64,000 bases of DNA from Hymenobacter caeli. Lineage in GTDB: Bacteria > Bacteroidota > Bacteroidia > Cytophagales > Hymenobacteraceae. A program made the translations under genes and the position numbers. Position 1 is the first letter of the stretch. Every line of letters starts with the position of its first letter. The stretch is taken from NCBI RefSeq assembly GCF_013294115.1, contig NZ_JABSNP010000001.1, positions 1 through 64,000 of the forward strand, read 5' to 3'. Shown in pieces: positions 34,043 to 40,930 of this stretch. Under the pieces are notes generated by a model, which saw only the letters and a list, made by a program, of their open reading frames with translations, searched no databases and was not told the DNA's origin.

Positions 34043-35377
34043 ATGGAATTAACCCTGAAAAGTACCGCCGTGGTCACGCCCGCCGGCCTGCGCCCGGCCC
34101 TGGTGGTGCTGCGCGGCGGCCGCATCGCCGACGTGCTGCCCTACGATGCTCCCGTGGCCGGGCCCGTGCTCGACTTCGGTGGCCAGGCCCTGCTGCCGGG
34201 CGTCATCGACCCGCACGTGCACCTCAACGAGCCCGGCCGCACCGATTGGGAAGGCTTCGACACGGGCACCCGGGCCGCGCTGGCCGGGGGGCTCACCACG
34301 CTGGTGGACATGCCGCTGAACTCGGCCCCGGTCACGACGTCGGTGGCCAGCCTGCGCCTGAAGCAGGCCGCCACCGCGGGCCAGCTGCACGCCAACGTGG
34401 GCTTCTGGGGCGGCATCGTGCCCGGCAACGCGGCCGAGGTGGGGCCCCTGGTGGCGGCCGGGGTGCTGGGCTTCAAGGCGTTTCTGACGCACTCGGGCAT
34501 CGACGATTTCCCCAACGCCACCGAGGCTGATTTGCGCCAAGTAATGCCGCTGCTGGCCCACCACGGCCTGCCGCTGCTGGTGCACTGCGAGCTATCGGAA
34601 GACAACGACGAGTGGAAAAAGGGCGACACCCGCGCCTATTCCAACTACCTGGCCTCGCGGCCCAAAAGCTGGGAAGACGACGCCATCAAGCTGATGATTC
34701 GGCTGTGCGCCGAGTACGGTGGGCCGGTGCACATCGTGCACTTGTCGTCGGCCAGCTCCCTGGGGCCCATTGCCGAAGCCAAGGCCCGGGGCCTGCCCCT
34801 GACCGTGGAAACCGGCCCGCACTACCTGTTTTTCAACGCCGAAGACATTGCCGACGGCCAGACGCAGTTCAAGTGCGCCCCGCCCATCCGCGAGCGGGCC
34901 AACAACGAGCAGCTGTGGCGGGCCCTGCACAGCGGCCTCATCGACTTCGTGGCCACCGACCACTCGCCCGCCCCGCCCGCCCTGAAGCAGCTGGCCAGCG
35001 GCGATTTTGCCACCGCCTGGGGCGGCATCGCCTCGCTCCAGCTGGCCCTGCCCGCGCTGTGGACGGCGGCCAAAAAGCGCGGGGCCACCCTGCCCGACCT
35101 GGCCCGCTGGCTGAGCGAAAACCCGGCGCGGCTTATCGGCCAGGCCCACCGCAAGGGCCGGATTGCCCCCGGCTACGACGCCGATTTGCTGGTGCTGGCC
35201 CCCGACGAAACGTTCGTCGTGACCGAGCAGCTGCTGCACCACCGCCACAAGGTGTCGCCCTACCTGGGCCGGGCGCTGGCCGGCGTGGTCACGCGCACGT
35301 TTCTGGCCGGCGAGGAGGTTTTTCGCCGCCCCGACTTCCTGCACCTGAACCGCGGGCAGCTGCTGCACCGGAAGTAG
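34043..35377 (+). CDS. allB: Allantoinase
   Basis: A 444-residue cyclic amidohydrolase: metal ligands His58 and His60 (PGVIDPHVHLNEPGR), the carbamylated Lys144 (LGFKAFLTHSG), further His residues in LLVHCEL and VHIVHLSS, and the catalytic Asp in FVATDHSP. It hydrolyses allantoin to allantoate. The first gene of a plus-strand run (allB, allC, allE, uraD, uraH, DUF6986, DUF1353), divergent from urate oxidase. The sequence FVATDHSPAP and KAFLTHSG separate it from dihydropyrimidinase and dihydroorotase. A large inverted repeat separates it from allC. Confidence 0.94.
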   Translation: MELTLKSTAVVTPAGLRPALVVLRGGRIADVLPYDAPVAGPVLDFGGQALLPGVIDPHVHLNEPGRTDWEGFDTGTRAALAGGLTTLVDMPLNSAPVTTSVASLRLKQAATAGQLHANVGFWGGIVPGNAAEVGPLVAAGVLGFKAFLTHSGIDDFPNATEADLRQVMPLLAHHGLPLLVHCELSEDNDEWKKGDTRAYSNYLASRPKSWEDDAIKLMIRLCAEYGGPVHIVHLSSASSLGPIAEAKARGLPLTVETGPHYLFFNAEDIADGQTQFKCAPPIRERANNEQLWRALHSGLIDFVATDHSPAPPALKQLASGDFATAWGGIASLQLALPALWTAAKKRGATLPDLARWLSENPARLIGQAHRKGRIAPGYDADLLVLAPDETFVVTEQLLHHRHKVSPYLGRALAGVVTRTFLAGEEVFRRPDFLHLNRGQLLHRK

Positions 35378-35410
35378 CGCATATTTGCGGCCCCCGTTGC
35401 GCCCCGGGAG

Positions 35411-35541
35411 AACCTCGCCCCCTAGCCCCCTCTCCAAAAAAGAGGGGGAACTAGTTTTTAGTCTTAGACTCTGAGAATTAGATTTCTAGAATTAGAGCTA
35501 GTTCCCCCTCTTTTTTGGAGAGGGGGCTAGGGGGCGAGGTT
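35411..35541. repeat. 44-bp perfect inverted repeat between allB and allC
   Basis: Arms 35411-35454 and 35498-35541 are exact reverse complements over all 44 bases; the arm begins AACCTCGCCCCCTAGCCC and ends GGGGGAACTAG. The loop of 43 bases is AT-rich. In RNA this would fold into a very stable hairpin inside the operon leader of allC, 27 bases before its ATG. No T run follows the arm. It resembles a mobile or REP-like palindrome rather than a gene. Confidence 0.9.
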
Positions 35542-35568
35542 CCTAGGGAGTGTATCAAACCATCGAAA

Positions 35569-36816
35569 ATGACCGATTACCACGCCCGCACCGCCCACAT
35601 CCTGGCCCGCATCGAGCAGCTGGCCGCCATCAGCGACGACGCCGACGGCGTGACGCGCACCTTCGGCACGGCGGGCTTCGTGCGGGGCCGCGACTTGGTG
35701 CAGGGCTGGTTCGCGGCCGCCGGCCTGGAAACGCGCCTCGACGGCATTGGCAACCTGCGCGGGCGGTGGCCCAGCGCCCGGCCGGGGGCCAAAACCTTCG
35801 TGCTGGCCTCGCACATCGACACGGTGGTGAACGCCGGCAAGTACGACGGCCCCCTGGGCGTGCTGATGGCGCTGGATTTGGTCGAAACCATCATCCAGCA
35901 GCGAATCGAGCTGCCTTTTCATATTGAGTTGATTGCTTTCAGCGACGAGGAGGGCGTGCGCTTCCACACCACGTACCTGGGCAGCAAGGTCGTGACGGGG
36001 GCCTTCGACCCGGCGCTGCTGCAAAAGACGGATGCCGAAGGCATCACCCTGGCCCGGGCCATTGCCGCGATGGGCGGCGACGCCGCGCAGATTCCGGCCG
36101 ATGCGCTGCCCGCCGCCGAGTGGCTGGGCTACTTCGAGCTGCACGTCGAGCAGGGCCCCGTGCTCTGGGCAAGCGGCGTGCCGGTGGCGCTGGTCGCGGC
36201 CGTGGCCGGGCAGCAGCGCGTGGAGTTGACCTGGCAGGGCATGGCCGGCCACGCCGGCACGGTGCCCATGGCCCAGCGCCAGGACGCGCTGGCCGCCGCC
36301 GCCGAGTTTGTGCTGGCCGCCGAAGCCTTCGCCGGGGCCCACGGCCGGGGTCTGGTGGCCACGGTGGGCCAGCTGCGCATCCCCCACGCGGCCAGCAACG
36401 TGATTCCGGGCCAGGTCATCCACAGCCTCGACCTGCGCAGCCCCGACGCCGGGCCGCTCGCCGCCGCCTACGGGGCCCTGCACGCCCGGGCGGAGGCCAT
36501 TGCCGCCCGGCGCCGCGTGGCCCTGAGCTGGCAGCTGGTGCAAGCCACCGCGCCCGTGGCCTGCGACGCCGGCCTGAACGAGCTGCTGGCCCGGGCCATT
36601 GCCGCCAGCGGCCACGCGGTGGTGCGGCTGGTGAGCGGCGCGGGCCACGACGTGGTGCCCGCTTCGGCCATGGCCCCGGCCACCATGCTGTTCATTCGCT
36701 GCTACGAAGGCATCAGCCACAACCCGCTCGAAAACGTGGAAGCCCCCGACGTAGCGGCGGCGCTGGAAGTGGCCGAGCAGTTCTTGCGGCGGCTGGCTTC
36801 GCGGCACACCCCTTAG
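35569..36816 (+). CDS. allC: Allantoate amidohydrolase (M20 family)
   Basis: A 415-residue enzyme from ATG 35569; the 18 codons before it are encoded by the inverted repeat arm and are not part of the protein. M20/AllC residues: His82 (LASHIDTV), Asp93 (KYDGPLGV), Glu127/Glu128 (FSDEEGVRF), His in LHVEQGP and the C-terminal His in YEGISHNPLENVE. It removes ammonia and CO2 from allantoate to give ureidoglycine. Beta-ureidopropionase is a close relative, but the ring of uric-acid genes around it settles the substrate. ATG 36857 of allE follows 40 bases later. Confidence 0.92.
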   Translation: MTDYHARTAHILARIEQLAAISDDADGVTRTFGTAGFVRGRDLVQGWFAAAGLETRLDGIGNLRGRWPSARPGAKTFVLASHIDTVVNAGKYDGPLGVLMALDLVETIIQQRIELPFHIELIAFSDEEGVRFHTTYLGSKVVTGAFDPALLQKTDAEGITLARAIAAMGGDAAQIPADALPAAEWLGYFELHVEQGPVLWASGVPVALVAAVAGQQRVELTWQGMAGHAGTVPMAQRQDALAAAAEFVLAAEAFAGAHGRGLVATVGQLRIPHAASNVIPGQVIHSLDLRSPDAGPLAAAYGALHARAEAIAARRRVALSWQLVQATAPVACDAGLNELLARAIAASGHAVVRLVSGAGHDVVPASAMAPATMLFIRCYEGISHNPLENVEAPDVAAALEVAEQFLRRLASRHTP

Positions 36817-36856
36817 CCATTTCTTGTTATCGCTATCCAACCCTCATTTTTCTAAT

Positions 36857-37612
36857 ATGCCAGCTATGGAAATCTCCGCCCTTACCCGCTCCGTCGTTCG
36901 GCGCAACCACGCCGTCATTGCCCCCGACGGCTACATCAACAGCACCGTGCCCGGCTGGACGGACTGCACGGTAAATGTGCTTATCAACGAGCAGATGGGG
37001 GCCCGGCTCTGCCAAACGCTGGTCACGCTGACGGAGGCCGGCAAGCTGGCGGGCATGACCCAGGCGTCGCAAATCTTCTTTTACGTGGTGGCCGGCGCGG
37101 TGGAAGCGGCCGCCGACAGCTCGAATAAAACGCTGACGGCCGGGCAGTTCGTGTACGTGCCCGTGGGGCAGCCCTACCAGTTCAAAAACGCCACGGCCGG
37201 CACCCAAATCCTGACCTTCCACAAGGTGTACGAGCCGCTGGACGGCCACCCCGTGCCGCCGGTGCTGTGGGGCGAAAAAGACGACAGCAAGGCCCCCGTG
37301 TACCTGAACGACGCGGCCCTGCGCATCCAGGAGCTGCTGCCCAACGGCCTGGGTTTTGACATGGCCGTCAACATCTTCACTTACGACCGCGGCGGCCACC
37401 TGCCCATGGTCGAGACGCACATCATGGAGCACGGCCTGCTGTATTTGCAAGGCCAGGCCATCTACATGCTCGACCAGCAGTGGTACCCCGTCAAAAAAGG
37501 CGACTCGATTTGGATGGCTCCCTACTGCCAGCAGTGGGCCACGGCCATGGGCCAGGAGCCGTCGGTGTACATCTATTACAAAAACGTAAACCGGTTTCCG
37601 ACGGCGGTTTGA
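36857..37612 (+). CDS. allE: (S)-ureidoglycine aminohydrolase (bicupin)
   Basis: A 251-residue protein from ATG 36857 (MPAMEISAL); a second ATG nine bases later is possible. Two cupin domains: the first about residues 50-125 (LVTLTEAGKLAG, FFYVVAGAVEA), the second about 170-250 with metal-binding His/Glu/Gln residues in LPMVETHIMEHGLLYLQG. It releases ammonia from ureidoglycine to form ureidoglycolate, in the cytosol, with Mn. Its stop TGA overlaps the next start by one base (TGATG, 37610-37614), so translation of the following gene is coupled. Confidence 0.92.
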   Translation: MPAMEISALTRSVVRRNHAVIAPDGYINSTVPGWTDCTVNVLINEQMGARLCQTLVTLTEAGKLAGMTQASQIFFYVVAGAVEAAADSSNKTLTAGQFVYVPVGQPYQFKNATAGTQILTFHKVYEPLDGHPVPPVLWGEKDDSKAPVYLNDAALRIQELLPNGLGFDMAVNIFTYDRGGHLPMVETHIMEHGLLYLQGQAIYMLDQQWYPVKKGDSIWMAPYCQQWATAMGQEPSVYIYYKNVNRFPTAV

Positions 37613-38376
37613 TGAGGTTTATGCAATGGCTATTGGCCGCCGGGGCCTGGCTGGAAATCGTTATCTCGCCCACGCTGATTGGCGGTGCAGCCGGCTTTAT
37701 TTTGTGGCTGGTACTGCGCGGCGTTGCCGGAATAATAGTCGGCAGTGTACTTGCGGTAGCGGGGCTGCTGATAGGGATTGGGTGGGCGGAAAAGGCCCGG
37801 CGGTGGTACGGAACAATTGAATTTATGTCCAGGATTCGGGCCCACCCCGAATTGAATCAATCTCATTCAATGGCGCTTTCCGAATTAAACGACGCCGCAC
37901 CGGCTGCCCGCGCCGGGGCCCTGGCCACCTGCTGCGGGGCCCCCGCCTGGGTAGCGGCCCTGAACCAGCAGTTTCCCTTCGCGGCGGCGGCGGCGCTGTT
38001 CGCGGCGGCCGACCGGGTGTGGTACGGGCTGACGGAAGCCGACTGGCGGGCGGCCTTCGCGCACCACCCCAAAATTGGGGACGTGGACGCCCTAAGGGAG
38101 AAGTTTGCCAGCACCGCCGCCTGGGCCGCCGGCGAGCAGGGCGCGGTGCGGCAGGCGTCGGAGGCCACGCTGGGGGCCCTGGCGGCGGGCAACGCGGCCT
38201 ACGAGCAGCGGTTTGGCTACATCTTTATCGTGTGCGCCACGGGCAGGTCGGCCGACGAAATGCTGGCCTTGTTGCGGGCCCGGCTGGCCAATGCGCCGGC
38301 CGACGAAATACGCATTGCCATGGGCGAGCAGGCCAAAATCACGCGCCTGCGCCTCGAAAAACTACTAGCCGCATGA
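37612..38376 (+). CDS. uraD: OHCU decarboxylase with N-terminal membrane segment
   Basis: A 254-residue frame starting at the ATG that overlaps the allE stop. Residues 1-86 are not part of any OHCU decarboxylase I know: two hydrophobic helices (VISPTLIGGAAGFILWLVL; GIIVGSVLAVAGLLIGIGW) and a tail (RRWYGTIEFMSRIRAHPELN). Residues 87-254 are a complete UraD: ALSELNDAAPAARAGALATC, HHPKIGD with the catalytic His (152 of the fused protein), and a closing KITRLRLEKLL. A separate start at ATG 37870 would give a normal 168-residue UraD. So either a membrane-anchored fusion or two overlapping readings. The reaction gives (S)-allantoin. The stop overlaps the uraH start (ATGA). Confidence 0.85.
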   Translation: MRFMQWLLAAGAWLEIVISPTLIGGAAGFILWLVLRGVAGIIVGSVLAVAGLLIGIGWAEKARRWYGTIEFMSRIRAHPELNQSHSMALSELNDAAPAARAGALATCCGAPAWVAALNQQFPFAAAAALFAAADRVWYGLTEADWRAAFAHHPKIGDVDALREKFASTAAWAAGEQGAVRQASEATLGALAAGNAAYEQRFGYIFIVCATGRSADEMLALLRARLANAPADEIRIAMGEQAKITRLRLEKLLAA

Positions 38377-38711
38377 GCCAGATAACCACCCATATTTTGG
38401 ACACCACCAAGGGCCGGCCCGCCGCGGGCGTCACCATTGCGCTGCGGCGCCAGGCCGGCGACGGGTGGCAGGAAATAGCCCGGGGCGTGACGAATGCCGA
38501 CGGCCGCCTCACGGATTTATTAATTGATAAGACGCCGTTGGAATTGGGCATTTACCAAATGAAATTCTTTACCCGGGAATACTTTGCCCGCGACGGCACG
38601 GCCCACTTTTACCCGTTCGTAGAAATTTGTTTTGAGGTGGCCACGGCGGAGCACTACCACGTGCCGCTGCTGCTCAACCCCTTCGGCTACAGCACCTACC
38701 GCGGCTCCTGA
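38373..38711 (+). CDS. uraH: 5-hydroxyisourate hydrolase (transthyretin-like)
   Basis: A 112-residue protein with the HIU hydrolase signature: opening MSQITTHILDT (His7 is a catalytic residue), a middle TNADGRLTDLL, YPFVEICFEV, HYHVPLLLNPFGYSTY and the closing YRGS, which separates hydrolases from transthyretin proper. It turns 5-hydroxyisourate into OHCU. It starts inside the stop of the uraD gene (ATGA overlap). The normal length of the family. Together with UraD and urate oxidase it gives the complete urate to (S)-allantoin route. Confidence 0.95.
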   Translation: MSQITTHILDTTKGRPAAGVTIALRRQAGDGWQEIARGVTNADGRLTDLLIDKTPLELGIYQMKFFTREYFARDGTAHFYPFVEICFEVATAEHYHVPLLLNPFGYSTYRGS

Positions 38712-38720
38712 ACAGCTGTA

Positions 38721-38810
38721 AAACGGAGCGGTGCGCCGTTCCGCCGTTTGTGCTACGCTCGAATCATGCTTCTGTTGCCCGGCCCAAAACGGAGTGCCAC
38801 TCCGTTCTAC
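38721..38810. repeat. Pair of short AAACGGAG palindromes
   Basis: Two hairpin-like units in the gap between uraH and the DUF6986-type gene: one around 38721-38740 (AAACGGAGCGGTGCGCCGTT) and one around 38787-38808 (AAACGGAGTGCCACTCCGTT). Both start with the same eight bases and fold on themselves. Likely dispersed repeat units; they could also weaken read-through. Confidence 0.6.
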
Positions 38811-38822
38811 TTACCCTATTTC

Positions 38823-40259
38823 ATGAAACTCAGCCTCCAGCCCACCGCCCAAACCGCCCTGCTCGACCAGCTCGGCGCGGCCAACCGGCACTTCCAGCAC
38901 ACCTACCCCGGCGACCGGCCCGACCGCCAGCCGGTGCACACCGTCTATGGCGGGGCCAACCTGTTCAAGGCCGACACCTGCGGGCGGATGGGCGAAATTG
39001 CCCTGCGCAGCCTCCAGGCCTACGCCCCCCACTTCGTGGCGCTGGCGCGGGTGCTGCAATTCCCCGGCCACGAGCACCTGCCCGCGCTGGAACGCGACAT
39101 CACAGCCCTGGCCGCCCGGCTCGACGCGCTGCCCGACGACGCGCGGCGGCAGGAGCCGGCCTGGCTGGCCCACGCCGTGTACCAGAAAATCGTGCGGAAG
39201 CTGCAAACCGAGCCGGTGGAAGATTTCCGGATTGATTTTGAGGACGGCTTCGGCAACCGGCCCGACGCCGAGGAAGACGCCACCGCCGTGCAGGCGGCCC
39301 AGGAGGTAGCCAAAGGCCTGGCGCAGGGCACCTTGTCGCCGTTCATCGGCATCCGCATCAAGCCCTTCACCGAGGACATGAAGGCGCGGGGCGTGCGCAC
39401 GCTGGACATCTTCCTGACCGCGCTGCTGGCCGAAACCGGCGGCCGGCTGCCCCCCAACTTCGTGGTGATGCTGCCCAAAGTGACCATCCCCGAGCAGATG
39501 ACGACCCTCGTGCGCCTGTTCGAGCTGCTGGAGCAGGCCAACGGCCTGGCCCCCGGGGCCCTGAAGATGGAGACGATGGTGGAGGCCACCCAAATCGTGA
39601 TGGACGAGGAGGGCCGCAACCCGCTGCTGCGCATCGTGCGGGCCGGGGAGGGGCGCTGCGTGGCGGCCCACTTCGGCACCTACGACTACACGGCCTCGGC
39701 CGGCATCACGGCCCGGTACCAGACGATGGCGCACCCCGTGTGCGACTTCGCCCACCACATGACCAAGGTGGCGCTGGGCGGTACCGGCATCTGGCTGAGC
39801 GACGGGGCCACCAACGTGATGCCCATCGGGCCCCACCGGGGCGACCACCTGAGCTTTGCCCAGCTGCGCGAAAACCAGGAATCGGTGCACCACGCCTGGC
39901 GGGAGGCCTACCACCACACCACCCACTCACTCATCAACGGTTTCTACCAGGGCTGGGACCTGAACCCCGCGCAGCTGCCCATGCGCTACGCCGCCACCTA
40001 CCACTTCTTCCTCAGCAGCTACGAGGGGGCCGTGCACCGCCTGAAAACCTTCGTGGAGCGGGCCGCCATTTCCACCCTCACCGGCGACATTTTCGACGAC
40101 GCTGCCACCGGCCAGGGCCTGCTCAATTTCTTCCTCAAGGCCCTGAACTGCGGGGCCATTGCCAAAGAAGACATCGTGCCCACCGGCCTCACGATTGCGG
40201 AAATCGAAACCCGCTCCTTCTTCCGCATCCTGGAAGGCCGGCGCAAGCAGGTGGCGTAA
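38823..40259 (+). CDS. DUF6986-type aldolase/CitE-like TIM-barrel protein
   Basis: A 478-residue protein from ATG 38823 (MKLSLQPTAQTALLDQLG). The central part resembles HpcH/HpaI aldolase, CitE and PEP-utilising TIM barrels: FRIDFEDGFGNRPDAEEDA (acidic metal-binding segment), FIGIRIKPF, VVMLPKVTIPEQM, LKMETMVEATQIV and HFGTYDYTASAGI. Relatives have been loosely named phosphoenolpyruvate kinase or aldolase and, as far as I recall, occur in purine-catabolism clusters as family DUF6986. Its place in the operon, after the genes that yield ureidoglycolate, suggests it handles glyoxylate or ureidoglycolate by C-C bond chemistry, for instance condensation with an acyl-CoA. This is inference. No other gene for the final steps is seen. 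Confidence 0.72.
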   Translation: MKLSLQPTAQTALLDQLGAANRHFQHTYPGDRPDRQPVHTVYGGANLFKADTCGRMGEIALRSLQAYAPHFVALARVLQFPGHEHLPALERDITALAARLDALPDDARRQEPAWLAHAVYQKIVRKLQTEPVEDFRIDFEDGFGNRPDAEEDATAVQAAQEVAKGLAQGTLSPFIGIRIKPFTEDMKARGVRTLDIFLTALLAETGGRLPPNFVVMLPKVTIPEQMTTLVRLFELLEQANGLAPGALKMETMVEATQIVMDEEGRNPLLRIVRAGEGRCVAAHFGTYDYTASAGITARYQTMAHPVCDFAHHMTKVALGGTGIWLSDGATNVMPIGPHRGDHLSFAQLRENQESVHHAWREAYHHTTHSLINGFYQGWDLNPAQLPMRYAATYHFFLSSYEGAVHRLKTFVERAAISTLTGDIFDDAATGQGLLNFFLKALNCGAIAKEDIVPTGLTIAEIETRSFFRILEGRRKQVA

Positions 40260-40293
40260 ATAAAAACGCTAATCACCAAAAACCGCCCACCCA

Positions 40294-40896
40294 ATGGACC
40301 CTGCCCTGGGAACGTTTTCGGAAGACCCGCGGGCCGACTGGCTTACCGAGCCCGACGACCGGCGGATGCGGCTGCTGCGCGACTTCTGGTACGACGATCC
40401 CGCCGGCCGGCGCTGGCCGGCCCCGGCGGGCAGCGTGGTGGACGGGGCCAGCATTCCGGCGGCGCTGTGGTCGGCGGTGGGCTCGCCCTACACCGGGCCG
40501 TACCGCCGGGCCTCCATCGTGCACGACGTGGCCTGCGACACCCCGGCCGTGCCCCGCGCCGACGCCGATAAAATGTTCTACCAGGCCTGCCGGGCCGGCG
40601 GCTGCTCCGCCGCCTATGCCGAGCTGCTCTACGCCGGGGTGCGCATCGGGGCCCACCTGCCCCGGGTGCGGCTGTGGGCGGGCGCGGCGGCGCGGCCGCA
40701 GCTGGCCCGCGGCGCGGCGCCCGCGGCCCTGGCCGACGAGAGCATCCGCACCACGTTTTGGGAAATTGCCGCCGACCTGGATGCCCGGCGCACTACTGGT
40801 ACGTTTGCGTCCGCAACGGCCGTGGCCGACGCCGACTCATTTGCGCAGGTAGCCGCCATCGTGGACCGGCACCTGGCCGCCAAGGCCCGCCAATAA
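40294..40896 (+). CDS. DUF1353 family protein
   Basis: A 200-residue protein. The DUF1353 pattern is visible: an N-terminal FWYDDPAGRRWPAPAGSVVDG, SIPAALWSAVGSPYTGPYRR, ASIVHDVACDT (conserved His-Asp) and RADADKMFYQACRAGG, followed by YAELLYAGVRIGA. The tail is Ala-rich. DUF1353 occurs in phages and bacteria and its biochemistry is unknown; the HD motif suggests a metal site. It is the last gene of the plus-strand purine run, 34 bases after the aldolase-like gene, convergent with xdhB. Its link to purines may be positional only. Confidence 0.75.
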   Translation: MDPALGTFSEDPRADWLTEPDDRRMRLLRDFWYDDPAGRRWPAPAGSVVDGASIPAALWSAVGSPYTGPYRRASIVHDVACDTPAVPRADADKMFYQACRAGGCSAAYAELLYAGVRIGAHLPRVRLWAGAAARPQLARGAAPAALADESIRTTFWEIAADLDARRTTGTFASATAVADADSFAQVAAIVDRHLAAKARQ

Positions 40897-40930
40897 GCTC
40901 TTTCAGAAGGTTATTCGCGGCGCTAGCCGT

